A DNA stretch of 64,000 nucleotides from Euptelea pleiosperma (GCA_035048495.1 CM068543.1:32675096-32739095); one strand, 5' to 3'; shown: positions 14,101-24,215, numbered from the stretch's first letter. Notes: generated by a model from the sequence alone, not told the origin. Program-made: numbers and translations.

Positions 14101-15528
14101 TCCAATATCTTTAAGATCCGCCCAGTTCCCACAATCTTTCTGGATTCTAATATCAGAATCTGATCCTTCTGGCTAAGGTATCAAATTGTGTGTGTGTGTG
14201 TTTACCCTTTTTGTTTAGAACAGAACATGGACTCAAGTATGTACTCATTACTGTAAACCTAAAAACCATCTGATTACTTTGGATCGTCTAATTATTTCCC
14301 TGCACCTTAGGTTGCTTATTAAGACGAGTATATTTTTCAGTTTGGTATCTCGAGCACATGAACTCATTATTGTAAACATAAAAGCCATCTGATTACTGTG
14401 GATCTTCTAATTATTTCCCTGCACCGTCGGTTGCTTACTAAGACAAGTATATTTATAAGTTTGATATATTTCTTCTTAGTTGGACCTTTATGTGTGTAAG
14501 TCATACCATTTGGTTGATTACTGCAGACTTTTGATGGATCTGTCCTTTATTTGACACATGTTTGATAGGTTGATGATGTTCTTGAGACGAAATTGGAGAG
14601 GCAGTTCCGACTTATAATGGATAAGGGGGCTTTGGATGCCATTGGATTGCATCCTGATGGTCCTATCAAAAGGTAACAACAAATTGAGGCATTTACTTCC
14701 CAGCATTGCCACATACTTGCTTTGAGCCTTTTGCACTCGTCTTCACATACTGAGTAGTATGTGTGATCCTTGGTATGATCCTAGGAAATTTGTAATTTGG
14801 TTGTTGCATCAAACTGATCATATGATATTATACAAGTACTCTGCTTCTTAGATTGATTGGTGGCTTTGTGTCCCCGTTCAGTTGTCTACTGTTCTTTAGT
14901 AGACATCCAGTTAGACTTGGAAAACACAATTTTTGGTGATTGGTGACAAATTCACATTTATACGATTTGTTTCGTACCATGCTCATTCATTTCAAGTGAG
15001 TGGACAAGGGTCCTACCGTTTGGATACTTGGACAAACAATTGACACTTTTATAGTGTTATTGAATAAAAGCTATTCTTATGCATGGAGTTGCTGCCAGAA
15101 ATGAGCAAGTACTGATATTCGGTATGTTGACTTGGTATTTTCAGGATCACATATTGGGATTCGGTCTCAAGGTTGGTCGCTCTTGGTGGAATATTGGTTA
15201 GTATTTTATCTTCCCTTGGTTGTTATTTTCTACTTTTCGACATTCATTCATTTCACCTTTTATTTTTTGGTTCTTTTCTTATTTTTTGTCATTGCTGCAG
15301 ATCATCACATCATGTAACAGCACAAAAGATGAATTGGTGCAAGAGTTGGATAATTTCAACCAAAGAAGGCTTGGTGTTTCCCTGGACTCTGAGACCCTCA
15401 AGGACCAAGAAGCATGCATAGATCCCCCTCCATTTCGATACCTCAGTCATGTTCCGTCATATCCCACATTCATGTTTAGAGGATTGGAAGGATCGCGTGT
15501 GTCCACCATCGCATTTCTTCGAATCTAA
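2190..15528 (+). CDS. SAM-dependent protein-lysine methyltransferase, EEF1AKMT2/METTL10/EFM4-like (7 exons)
   Basis: By family, this cytosolic seven-beta-strand enzyme methylates a lysine of elongation factor 1A with S-adenosylmethionine. Exons joined by eye: 2190-2404, 3055-3183, 11198-11392, 11939-12035, 14569-14672, 15145-15196 and 15301-15528, all with GT-AG introns and consistent phases, giving 339 residues. Seen: motif I VLDIGTGNG at about residues 162-170, the acidic GIDYS at 186-190, and the family-typical stretch MDKGALDAIGLHPDGP at about 229-244. Near the C-terminus is ITSCNSTKDELVQE. The N-terminus (about 70 residues) is acidic and low in conservation. Introns 2 (8 kb) and 4 (2.5 kb) are swollen by repeats; intron 2 holds a Copia element inside a LINE remnant. 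The start is the first ATG after the TC-rich leader and is in frame with exon 1. Substrate is inferred from homology, not seen. Confidence 0.88.
3184..4340. other. 5' part of intron 2, no recognisable feature
   Basis: AT-rich intron sequence. An 86-codon minus-strand reading frame at 3563-3823 matches nothing I recognise and is probably chance. Confidence 0.5.
4341..4895 (+). pseudogene. LINE (L1-type) ORF2 remnant, zf-RVT part
   Basis: In the frame starting at 4641 the sequence reads SWTVVLDTFMTIDYF... and then ...PNCCLMCKKDEERKNHMF, the cysteine/histidine pattern of the zinc-binding domain (zf-RVT) after plant LINE reverse transcriptases. Stops and frame changes surround it. The remnant resumes after the Copia insertion at 10299. 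The 5' boundary is uncertain. Confidence 0.75.
4896..4900. repeat. Target-site duplication GATCA (left)
   Basis: The 5-bp GATCA directly before the Copia LTR at 4901 is repeated at 10294-10298 directly after the other LTR. Confidence 0.9.
4901..5110 (-). repeat. Copia 3' LTR
   Basis: A 210-bp terminal repeat, nearly identical to 10084-10293, with three substitutions seen (in the GAGAGG run, the GGAAGAGG run and TTTACAATATT). It contains TATATATATTAAG, a possible promoter TATA region on the + strand only. The polypurine tract lies at 5111-5121. Confidence 0.93.
5118..9508 (-). pseudogene. Copia gag-pol polyprotein, one frameshift
   Basis: Frame 1 (9508 to about 6120) holds, in order: a UBN2-type gag (residues about 35-235), a zinc knuckle near 270, protease with WIIDSGASDHM near 380, integrase with HSDVWGP, TDNGGEY and PQQNGTAERKHR, and the reverse transcriptase start (CKWVYTVKYKADG...LDVKNAFLHGDLEEEVYM). 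The frame then slips near 6120-6123, just before the RT catalytic YVDD. The rest of RT and RNase H (YCDNKAAISIAHNPVQHDRT) continues in the next frame to 5118. A one-base loss is the simplest reading. Two zinc-binding cysteines also look replaced by tyrosine: the zinc knuckle reads CDHYGKRRHTRETC, and the integrase HHCC region reads CETY. Otherwise the coding sequence is fresh, matching the near-identical LTRs. Confidence 0.92.
9509..10083 (-). other. Copia 5' untranslated leader and PBS
   Basis: About 575 bases between the gag start and the 5' LTR. From about 9740 to 9960 a GC-richer unit 'TTCTGGAGTGGGCGGCTA' occurs about four times, a short degenerate tandem repeat of roughly 50 bases. The initiator-Met PBS ends at 10083. 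Confidence 0.75.
10084..10293 (-). repeat. Copia 5' LTR
   Basis: A 210-bp LTR beginning TGTTGTAATC and ending CCCTGACAACA on the + strand, followed by the GATCA duplication at 10294-10298. Confidence 0.93.
10299..10960 (+). pseudogene. LINE ORF2 remnant, RNase H part
   Basis: Continuation of the LINE interrupted at 4895. Frame-broken pieces match the C-terminal RNase H of plant LINEs: a degenerate KLNFEDIMADSPGA segment near 10540, VEGDSLNAVKWV near 10710 and VMANDVADSLAKN near 10840-10880. An AT-rich tail follows, and the 3' end cannot be fixed. Confidence 0.75.
12036..14568. other. Intron 4 of the methyltransferase gene, repeat-bearing
   Basis: There is no gene inside. It holds a (GA)n microsatellite at about 12709-12730, short tandem copies of GATTTCCATGTGG/TGTATTGTTGG (about 12730-12840), and the duplicated segment listed at 14228-14470. 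Confidence 0.6.
14228..14470 (+). repeat. Tandem duplication of about 120 bp in intron 4
   Basis: Two adjacent copies share ACTCATTA.TGTAAAC, CCATCTGATTACT.TGGATC and CTAATTATTTCCCTGCACC in the same order, at about 14235-14340 and 14360-14465. Divergence is around 10% by eye. Confidence 0.8.
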
Positions 15529-15940
15529 ATTAAGTTGCTTTCTTTATGGAGGAGCAGGAGGTTGGTACTAATGAAATGGTCTTCTCTGTTGTCTGCATGT
15601 TTTCTGTGTGAGAGAAGGGCTGTTGTTTGGTTGATTCGGTGGTAATTAATGGGTTGTTTAATGGTTGATGCTCCGAATTCTCCCAAATCCCAAGAATGAA
15701 ATTTAGAAATTACTAACCCATGGAAAATTTGTTTGTTTGTTCGCTTGTTATGGAACTACTGAAATGAATGATCTGTGTTGTAAAGGAGAGCAATTCCATC
15801 ATCAGTGGCTATTGGCATAGAAGTTAGAATGTCAATTGTCATGCCACCAATTTTGTAAGGGATTTGAAGTTTCATAGTGTTTGATTTTTCAATCCAAGCA
15901 CAAGGGGCAACCTTGGTTGATTCCAAGGCTTGGTTGATTC

Positions 15941-16313
15941 CAAGGTTTAAAGGGGGCCGTTATAACGGTATAACGGACTGGGGGCGTTACTGTTTTTCCC
16001 GTTATAACGAAAAAACGCCGAGGGGCAAAAATGGAAAATAACAGAAAAATAGCGCTGAAATCCAATTTTTGAATTTCGAAATTTGAATTTCAAATTTTCA
16101 AAAACGGAAAATAACAGAAAAAATGGAATATAACTGAAAAAAAGGTTGTTCTTTTCACAATTTTTTCCAGAAAATAACTTGTTATTTTCATTATAACGGA
16201 AAATAACGGCCGTTATAAAGAAAATAAAGGCTGTTACTTTCTGGGCATTTTAACGGTATGTAAGGTAATTGGGAAGGTCTGAATCTGTTATAACGGCCGT
16301 TTTTTAAACCTTG
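15941..16313. mobile_element. hAT-like MITE, ATAACGG type
   Basis: A 373-bp element with clear inverted ends: CAAGGTTTAAAGGGGGCCG on the left and CGGCCGTTTTTTAAACCTTG on the right. The flanks GTTGATTC and CTTGATTC match at 7 of 8 positions. Interior has AACGG/CCGTT repeats and the AAATTTGAATTTCAAATTTTC palindrome. It lies about 400 bases downstream of the methyltransferase stop codon. Confidence 0.75.
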
Positions 16314-16424
16314 CTTGATTCTATGGTGGCAACACCCCAGCTGTTCTATGGTACGGCATTCGGTCTCAAATTTTGAAATAGAAGTCGCCCAAAGTGCCAC
16401 ATGGCTCTATCTTTTGGGCCAGCT

Positions 16425-16650
16425 GACCCCACGAATATTTGGTCAATACTTTGGTGGACCTACATATGAAAAATGTTTGTGATTAGTGATTTCTAACTGT
16501 TGGATTTTAGCACTTTTCCATTATGGGCCTTATATGTTGGTTCCAAGCCCATGATTAAAAATTGCTCAAATCTAACGGTTAGAAATTACTAATTATACTG
16601 AGTTTTGGTGTATAGGTTCACTAAAGTGTTGGCCAAACAATGGGTCAGTT
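16425..16650. mobile_element. Foldback MITE of the 'guide-box' family
   Basis: Arms CAGCTGACCC...TGGTGGACCTA...TTTCTAACTGTTGGA and their approximate reverse complement (CTAACGGTTAGAAATTACTA...TGGGTCAGTTGG) surround a short centre. The same arm phrases recur at about 20640-20910, 23300-23470, 28240-28400, 38140-38260, 54030-54300 and 60900-61060. Confidence 0.6.
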
Positions 16651-16969
16651 GGTCCCAAAGATTGTAGATTTTTTTTTTTCCCCAAAATAAGTATATTGCT
16701 TAGTCACACAGATACGAAATCAACCTAAATTAGGAGGAAATTATTAAAATTGACGAAAATATCCCTAAAACAGATCCACAACCCACAAGTCTTTGCCTCA
16801 GGGTTATCATGGTCACTTGAAAGATCCTCGTGATCTCTTGTGAATTTTATTGGTAGATTTTGCTTTTAATGCACCCTCCCTTGTAATTATTAAGAAAGCC
16901 ACTATTTAAAGGCCTCCCAATACACCAACAGAGGCAAGCAATTTCCAACCAAACACACTTTCTTCCCAA

Positions 16970-18113
16970 ATGGCTTCTGCAAATCAGTCATCATTGTGCT
17001 TCCTCACTCTCACTGTTGCTTTCTTCTTCTGCTTCGTCACTTGCTCAGGTACGTAAGAAAGCCCATTCCACACACGGTTTGAAGCCCACTGAAGGGCCCA
17101 TCTCAAGTGGTGAGCCAATCATTCATGGATCAGTGAGCCTGAAAGAGTGCTCCACAGCGCTCTACAGGGGAAAAATGCTCCACATAGTATATATTCTTTT
17201 TTGTAAGTAAAGAGAATGCTAAACCTGGGCTGATTTCACTGCAGGATCGACAAGTGGTTACGGAGAAAACCGGAATTTGGTAAGTTCTCTAACACTTGAA
17301 TGACGTTCAATGGTCGAAACGGTTCTAACCATTGGATTAATAGACCATATATATACATGATTAAGAGATCATTCAGTCAGTGGGCCCATGGACACAATGT
17401 TATTAAACCCGGCCCAGCCCGTCCGGTCGTTGATCCCGACCCAGCAATCTGTCGAAAAATCGTTCACATTCTTGTAACCCGCTCGACCCATCCGGTCGAA
17501 TTGGTGACCCGAGGAGGTCCACCAAAGGGCAGAGCTCAGTAAACCAGCCCGAAAGAGTTGCCATGTGGTAGGTCGAACCAATCGACCTGGTGCTTGAACC
17601 GGTGATCCAGTGAACCAGTCCGGTATGAAAACATTACATGGAGACACTGATGGGGAAACAAGAATATTTTTGATTTATTTATAAGATTGATCTTATGTCT
17701 TAACACTTGCACAGCCTGGAAGATGGTGTGTAGCGAACCCGTACGTGGGAGAAGATAAGCACCAGGAAGCAATCCGGTTCTGCTGCTCGCAACCCGGAAT
17801 CGACTGTGGGGTGATCAATCCAGGTGGTTCGTGCTTCAATCCAAACAACGTCGCCAACCATGCATCAGTAGTCCTTAACCTCTACTACAAGGCTTCCGGG
17901 TCGCGTCAAGAAAGTTGTCACATCAATAACTATGGCACGATCATCTTTCAAGATCCATGTAAGCAAACAAAATCCTTCCATTTACTGGATTAGGACTGTT
18001 ACCGTTATTTTTAACGGACTTTTGCATTTTAACGGATATTTATTTATTTATTATTTATATTTATATTTGTGTATTTGTGTTGTGCAGCTTCAGGTAGTTG
18101 CAGATACCCATGA
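16970..18113 (+). CDS. Secreted single X8/CBM43-domain protein (Ole e 10-like)
   Basis: By family, X8 domains bind beta-1,3-glucan in the plant cell wall, for example at callose. Exons: 16970-17048, 17245-17279, 17715-17958 and 18088-18113, all GT-AG, giving 127 residues. Residues 1-26 (MASANQSSLCFLTLTVAFFF...) form a signal peptide. The X8 domain runs from GRWCVANP (about 40) to GSCRYP at the C-terminus, with the usual cysteines at about 43, 61/62, 69, 78, 106 and 124 and the conserved NPGGSCFNPN and ANHAS motifs. There is no GPI-anchor tail, so it is probably a soluble extracellular protein. Poly(A)-type AATAAA signals follow at about 18155 and 18203. A decayed duplicate lies 2.4 kb downstream. 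Confidence 0.88.
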
Positions 18114-18339
18114 GAGAGGGAAAAAGAGCAACTCCCCCACCTTATCAGTTTCAATAAAGAAGAACAGTTCTTGACTGTAACTATGTAATGGAGCCTTCAT
18201 TCAATAAAAATCGGCATTTTTTTATATTTTTCTAATGGTAAGTGTGGTGGGTCGTAAATCCGGGTGTGCAGTTGGATGTTTGCATATTCATGCACCACAA
18301 ACAAACAATGATAAAATATCGTAATTAATCAAAACTACC

Positions 18340-18402
18340 TGGATAATAATTAATAATTAATAATTAATATTTAATAATTAATAATTAATAATTAATAATT
18401 AG
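18340..18402. repeat. (TAATAAT)-type AT microsatellite
   Basis: Several tandem TAATAATTAATAATTAAT units. No gene or other feature lies between the X8 gene and the transposon nest at 18531. Confidence 0.8.
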
Positions 18403-18837
18403 AATCCGGTCGACTACGTTCTTGGCCTCATCAGTGCAGTGGATGTAATCTATTATATCTTTCTCAATGATACAATTCTCTTCTCTTGTAAGAGTTGATG
18501 CTTCTTTAATACCCTTATAGAATAGTAAATGGGGCTTTTTTGCTTTACCCCCTTAATTTATTAAATGTTTTCAAAATATTTGCGTCTCACCCTTTAACTA
18601 TGGTCAACGTCATTGACCATAGACGGTCTTCGGATGGACATCACAATATTTTTTAAATGACTATAATGACCTTCGGTGAGATGCAAATATTTTAAAAACA
18701 TTGGTTGCGAAGCAAATTGCATCAATAAGGGGGACACGCAAATGATCCTTTTTTTTTTTTTTCGTGGATTTTTTTTTTTTTTTTTTTTTTTTGACGATTG
18801 TAAACTCAAAACCTTTCTTCATTTACTTTTGGCCCAT

Positions 18838-19118
18838 GCGTAGGTGGACCTTTAGACCAAAAATTAATCTGATTGTTACTCTTTAAACATTGGATTAGAG
18901 TTGTTTTCCTAGGTTGATTTTATCCGTAGAATTTGAACATTAATTGCGGTATAAAGATCCAATGGTTTGAAATCATTAATCAGGCTGATATTTGGTATGT
19001 TGCTCCACCTAGCGATGAGCCCAACATCCGTACAGTTAGTGGCCTCTAAGAGTGTGCCACGTGGCTCATATTGTGGTCCCTTGTCATCATTGATGAGGGA
19101 CATTAGCGTGCTTAACAA
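18838..19118. mobile_element. Foldback MITE with G-box arm (inside nest)
   Basis: Arms run from CCCATGCGTAGGTGGACC and CCAAAAATTAATCTGATT to ATCAGGCTGATATTTGG and GTGCCACGTGGCTCAT. The right arm carries a CACGTG at 19058-19063. The left arm is shortened relative to the copy at 39000-39375. Confidence 0.6.
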
Positions 19119-19151
19119 CCTTTGAAGGCGAGTTCCTTTTATAGTTCACAA

Positions 19152-20077
19152 CATGGTTTTAAAAATGACCGTTTAAACGGTTTTAGCGGCCATTTAAACG
19201 GTAACGTCCCAAGCCCGTTTCCGTTAAAACTGTTTAAACAAGTTTTATCGGTTTTGAAAAAACCATTTTTTTGTTTTAACAGTCGTTAAAATCGTTTAAA
19301 CGGCCGTTAAAATTGTTTAAACAGCCGTTTAATTCTGAAAAATTTTGTGAAAAAAATACCGTTAAATCCGTTTAATTTCCTTGAAAATCCGTTAAATTCA
19401 GTTTTTTTTAATTTTCAAATTTCAAAATTTGAATTTCAGCGCCATTTTTTCCGTTTTTTTCCATTAAAATCCGTTAAAATCATTAAAACCATTAAAACCC
19501 GTTAAAATCCATGTAATTCTGTTAAATTCCATTTTTTCCCATTTTTGCCCCTTGCCGTTTCAATCCGTTTTAACGGCCGTTTAAACGGTAACGCCCCCAG
19601 TTAGGGGTGTCAACGGGTCGGTTCCGGTTCGGTTCCTAAGGTGACCAGAACCAGAACAAACGGTTTCGGTTCTTATCGGTTCGGGTACTTATCGGTTCCG
19701 GTTCTCAAAGTGTGGTACCAGAACCGGAACTGATTATGTAGTTTTTGTCAGTTCCGGTTCCGGTTTTGGGTATAACGGGTCCAATCTTGGTAATATGAGA
19801 ATTTTTACACTATATTTATATATTGGTTCCGGTTCTTATCGGTTCGGTTCCGGTTCTTATCGGTTTCGGTTCCATATTAGAGTACCGGAACCGTAACCAT
19901 TAGTTTCCGGTTCGGTTCCGGTTCCGGTTCTTTTTAATCGGTTCTCAAAAATGTGGTACCAGAACTGGTGTTTTCGGTTCCGGTTCCGGTTCCGGTTCGG
20001 TTCCGGTTAAATCGGGTAAAATTGACACCCCTACCCCCAGTCCATTTAACCGTTAAAACGGCCTCCTTTAAACCTTG
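19152..20077. mobile_element. hAT-like MITE, AAACGG type, carrying a nested hAT
   Basis: The ends are CATGGTTTTAAAAATG and TTTAAACCTTG. An exact 8-bp GTTCACAA flanks the element at 19144-19151 and 20078-20085. The element is about 490 bases without its 432-bp insert and TSD. The interior is built of TTTAAACGG/CCGTTAAAA motifs. Confidence 0.8.
19602..20033. mobile_element. Non-autonomous hAT element, CGGTTC-rich, 8-bp TSD
   Basis: It begins TAGGGGTGTCAA and ends TTGACACCCCTA. An 8-bp CCCCCAGT is present at 19594-19601 and 20034-20041. These are standard hAT features. The body is an array of GGTTCCGGTTC units, in the style of 'GGTTCGG' subterminal repeats. A decayed relative lies at about 55000-55250. 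Confidence 0.85.
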
Positions 20078-20503
20078 GTTCACAATCCTCAAAAAAAGGT
20101 TGAGCTCACACAATCCTTAAAAAAAAAAAAAAAAAACATTGGAATGTCCATCCAAGACCGTCTATGGTCAACGACATTGACCATGATCAAAGGGTGAGAT
20201 GAAAATATTTTGAAAACATTGGGCGAGATGCAAATTGCATAAATAAAGTAAAGGGGAAAAGCAAAAAAGCCCTAGTAAATATCCCTTATAATGGGTTGAT
20301 AGGTCTAATAAATAGAAAAATCAAATCTTACTCTTACTAAAATTAGGAAACCCAGAAATAGAAAGATTCTATGTGAGAGAGGAATAGGAATAGGAATTTT
20401 AATCCATATCAATACAAAAATAAAATACTTTCCAATGTAGAGGTAAGAGATATATGGATCGATCGAGGTGATCCAGTGCATTCTCTTCACCGTGCAGATT
20501 GAA

Positions 20504-23060
20504 ATGGCATGGGAAAATCAGTCACTGTGCTTCATCACTCTCATTGTTGCTTTCCTCTTTTGCTTTGTCACTTGCTCGGGGCAGGTAAAATACTCATAGA
20601 TGGTAGACTAAACTTTTCTCCTATTCAATTCCCTCCCAATTTCTGGCTCACTGACGTCATGATTATATGGGCCACCCTTGGCGAATCCACAGACCAAAAG
20701 TTGGACTGATTAGTGAATTCTAGCTGTTGGATTGGAGCATTTTTCATTATGGGCTTCATGAACAGTCTCATGGCCTCTAGCTGAAAATAATTGGCTTCCA
20801 AATCCATGATGGTATGCTCAAATCGAACGGCTAGAAATTACCAATCAAGCTGATATTTGAATTTCAAGTTAGAAGAACTCGTAGGTGGCCCATCAAATTC
20901 AACTAAATGATTTAGCTTTGAGTTAAGAAATTGTTCAATGAAAGGAAAAAATTTGAAAAAGTGACGCTGAAATTCAAATTTTAAAAATTAAAAAAACATA
21001 GAATTTAACGGATTTAACGGCCATTTTTTTTACAAAATTTAATGGCTATTAAAACGATTTTAATGACCATTTAAACGATTTTAATGGCCGTTAAAATAAA
21101 AAAAATATCCGTTAAATTCAAAGCGTCAAAACGTGTTTAAACGGGATTGAGGCGTTTCTGTTAAAACCGTTTAAACACGTTTTAACGTATTTGAATTTAA
21201 CGGCCGTTTTTTCTGAAATTTTTTGTGAAAAAAATGGCCGTTAAATCCGTTTGATTTCCGTTAAATTCCATTTTTTCTTTAATTTTCAATTTTCAAATTT
21301 TAAAATTTGAATTTCAACGCCAATTTTTCTGTTAAAATCGTTAAAACCCATTAAAATCCGTTTAATTCCGTTAAATTCTATTTTTGACCCTGGCCGTTTC
21401 AATCTGTATTAATGGCTGTTTAAACGGTTTAAATGGTAACGCCCCCAATCCGTTTAACCGTTAAAACGGTCTCCTTTAAACCTTGGTTTATACAACTTAA
21501 TCAAAATTTTGAATGAAAATTTGGAGGGAAATAATATAGAGCCTTTCCAATGATAATGTGTTTTTTTCGGAAATCCCAATCCCACGTTGCTTGGGAGTAA
21601 AGAGTTCATCTAGTATATATAGGATGAGTGGTAGACTCCTTGGGTCTCCCAATTTTGTGCCCATTGGGCACAACCATTCATCTCATCACATACGCTGCAT
21701 GTGCGCGCCATTTCGTAGGTGTGGGTGTGGGTATTGGATATATATCTTTTAAGGCAAATTTTTATTTTTTAAAAATTCTGTTATTTTCTTAAAAGAATTT
21801 TGACTAAATTATTGTTAACCATTGGTTTTGACCAACTTGACTTGACCATTTTTTAAGTTGCTTTGACCATTGATTGACCAATTTGTCTCGACAATTTGTT
21901 TTAAATGAAAGGACGTACACTGTTTCAAAACGTCAATACACACCTAGGATCAATGATTCAGAGTGTTGGCTTCGTTGATTAGACTATTGAATCCTGTGGA
22001 TGGACCTACACTTGACATTGTAGGAGCCGAATCTGCCTTAGGACAATACATCCAATGTGTGCCTCAATCTTCAAACCAATAAGTCTTGTATCTCTTATTT
22101 TTATTTCAATTTGGATTGTCTGCTTTGCGTCATATTGGAATGAAGAATTCTCGAGTAAGCATTGTTCGATCTCCACATCTCTGTTTCTCTTTTAGTGTTA
22201 CTATTTTAATTGCTTCAGAAACACAGATTGTTAATTATCTTCTAACAGATATCACTACTGCAGGATCATTTAGTGCTGACTGACAGAAGAGGAGTACTGT
22301 GGCAAGTTCTTGAACAGTTGAACATTGGGATGAATTTTAATGGTGGTCAAAATGATTCTATCCATTAGATTTAGAACGTTGCATTACACATGGCTCACTA
22401 AGTGATTGATCAACACCATTCGGTCAGTGGGCCACATGGACATACTGATGGGGGGAGGCAAGAATTTTTTTAATTAATTTATTTTCTAAGCTCGATTTAA
22501 CACTTACACAGCCAAAATCATGGTTTCCAAGGATGGTACAAGGTACCTACCATTTTTGTGTGTCCCACGTGGGAGATCTCGAGCTCATTTTATGTGACTA
22601 CCGAAAATCTGACTATGGTGTGGAAGTCTTCAAGTCATAGAAAATCAACTAAGAGATCTCATTTAGGAAAAATCCTTAATATCCTTACACAACCAAAAAA
22701 TGTGCTTTCTCCGATGATTCGTCGCAGAAAATGGGGTCGCAATGGTTTTTTGGGACTGATAATATTCGTCACTGTAGATGTTCTTATAGTGACGGATTTT
22801 AATTGGATATGGCTGTCGGTAATTGCAACGGACTAAACCCGTCAAATAATATGTCGATTGTTATGACAGAATAAAGCGGTTGCAAATACTGACGGACTGA
22901 GTGCTTCACAAATACCAACAACTGCAGTCCAATACTTGCTTTTTATGTAGACAAAAAATAAAAAAATCTGCCAATTTTTGGCTGTAACTGCTACCCATTG
23001 TCAAGTTTTGTTGCTTTTCCTTCCCTTTCTTACTATGTATTCAATAAAAATTGTTAAATT
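20504..23060 (+). pseudogene. Decayed tandem duplicate of the X8 gene
   Basis: Exon 1 survives intact at 20504-20584 and encodes MAWENQSLCFITLIVAFLF..., a close match to the signal peptide of the gene at 16970. The second-exon equivalent at about 22264 begins with the same 'GGATC' after an AG but hits a stop within six codons. The third-exon site at about 22508 keeps the preceding intron sequence (CACTTACACAG) but the X8 coding sequence is lost. Intron phrases (CAGTGGGCC...GGACA, ACTGATGGGG) and the TTCAATAAAAAT 3' end at about 23040 also match. It cannot make an X8 protein; a secreted fragment is conceivable but unsupported. Confidence 0.75.
20940..21485. mobile_element. hAT-like MITE pair, AAACGG type, head-to-head
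   Basis: This segment lies within the long first intron of the X8 pseudogene. It reads as two AAACGG-type copies joined in opposite orientation near 21125-21190. Only the right terminus TTTAAACCTTG (21475-21485) is intact. The expected flank copy on the left was not found. Confidence 0.6.
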
Positions 23061-23600
23061 TTATTGCTAGTTTCTTATCAATTTTTGTGGACAGTCAAGA
23101 ACAAGCTTGGTTTGCAGTCAGTCCATCTTAAGCCTTGGCCTATTTGGAAACCTCAATACATGGGGCAACCGAGGTCATTCCAGGTTCAGATGTTCTGTGT
23201 GGGGTTCACTTTTAGGGCCGATTTTTCAGATCTTTCCCTTAAAAAAAGAACAAATTTACTCTGTGGAATGTTTTTCCCTGTGGAGAGCATAAAATTGCAC
23301 CACATTGCAAACCCTTTCGGCCCACTGACCCATGAATGGTTGGACCACCACTTGATGGATCTACACAACAGCAATCAGCCTGATTGGTGATCTCTAGCCA
23401 ATGTATTTGAACGTTTTTTAGTGTGATTTCTACCCATTGGATTTGAACTTTTTTTTGCCTCAATTATTGATGCTCTATATTTGGTTGTTTTACCTTTTTG
23501 AGACCTAATTTACTTCTTAATCATACAAGAAACGACCTATTTGCGATATTAATTAGCATCTTCACAGTACAGACATTGATCGAGGGAGTTTTAGGCACCT
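22360..23600. other. Intergenic and pseudogene 3' flank with foldback remnants
   Basis: Besides pseudogene debris, 23290-23470 holds a foldback fragment (CCACTGACCCATGAATGG...TGATTGGTGATCTCTAGCC). The 22740-22920 stretch has repeated GACGGA/TCCGTC-like motifs of unknown nature. No gene seen. Confidence 0.4.
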
Positions 23601-23607
23601 ACTAGTC

Positions 23608-23990
23608 TGTTAAGACCCAAACCAATACACTAAAAGCACCTAGGTGATAGAGGCGTGGAAAGTTTAAGTCTTAACCTTTAGGATCGTAACATTCCACCAC
23701 GCTTCCAAGGCCAACGTCCACGATGGCCTACTTTGAGGCGGCTTTCACTCCGGTACCCCTATTTTCTCACTTTTTGTAAGCGAGCCCCCGGCATTTTTCC
23801 CAGTTCCCCTATTTTCTCTATTTTGAGCGAGCCCCAGGTAGCCCTTTCCTCGGGTCGCCCCTCCCGTGACTTGAACCCATGATGTGGGGTTGGCTCTGAT
23901 ACCAAAGGGTAAGACCCAAACCAATACACCAAAAGCACCTAGCTGATAGATGCGCGGAAAGTTTAAGTCTCAACCTTTAGGATCGTAACA
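23608..23990 (-). mobile_element. TRIM (terminal-repeat retrotransposon in miniature)
   Basis: A 383-bp element with two 84-bp LTRs (23608-23691 and 23907-23990) that differ by only a few bases. The 5-bp TAGTC flanks it at 23603-23607 and 23991-23995. On the minus strand an initiator-Met-type PBS (TTTGGTATCAGAGCC) starts immediately after the right-hand LTR. The internal 215 bases cannot encode protein. A single diverged LTR-like piece lies at about 61685-61755. TRIMs are mobilised by enzymes of other elements. Confidence 0.88.
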
Positions 23991-24019
23991 TAGTCCCAAG
24001 AAGCTGGTCTCTCATAAGG

Positions 24020-24215
24020 CCCTATGGAGTCAGAGGGGGGTCTTCTCGCATTCAAAAGCCATTGGAAGGAAAGGAGAAAAGTGTCTTATGAAATCCCAAA
24101 GATCGTGCCCTTCTTGCTAGCGTTCATACCATTCATTTGGGAACCAAAAACCTTTTCGGAAGTTGTGGGCCAGCCCTACTGGCAACAAGCAATGACTGAG
24201 GAACTTTAAGGTTGT
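24020..24215 (+). pseudogene. Copia pol fragment
   Basis: The + frame around 24127-24208 encodes EPKTFSEVVGQPYWQQAMTEEL then a stop. This resembles the segment just before plant Copia reverse transcriptase (compare SQPQWKAAMLEEM in the element at 4901-10293). No LTRs or other domains are nearby. Confidence 0.6.

Larger units (their letters stand above)
18531..20272. mobile_element. Outer transposon of a three-level nest, 8-bp TSD
   Basis: The ends are inverted: GGGGCTTTTTTGCTTTA at 18531 and its complement TAAAGGGGAAAAGCAAAAAAGCCC's counterpart ending at 20272. The inverted arms run about 120 bases and share the phrase TATGGTCAACG.CATTGACCAT. The 8-bp TAGTAAAT occurs at 18523-18530 and again at 20273-20280. 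Inside are a foldback copy (about 18838-19110) and a hAT-like MITE (19152-20077) that itself contains another hAT element. No transposase is seen. Confidence 0.75.
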
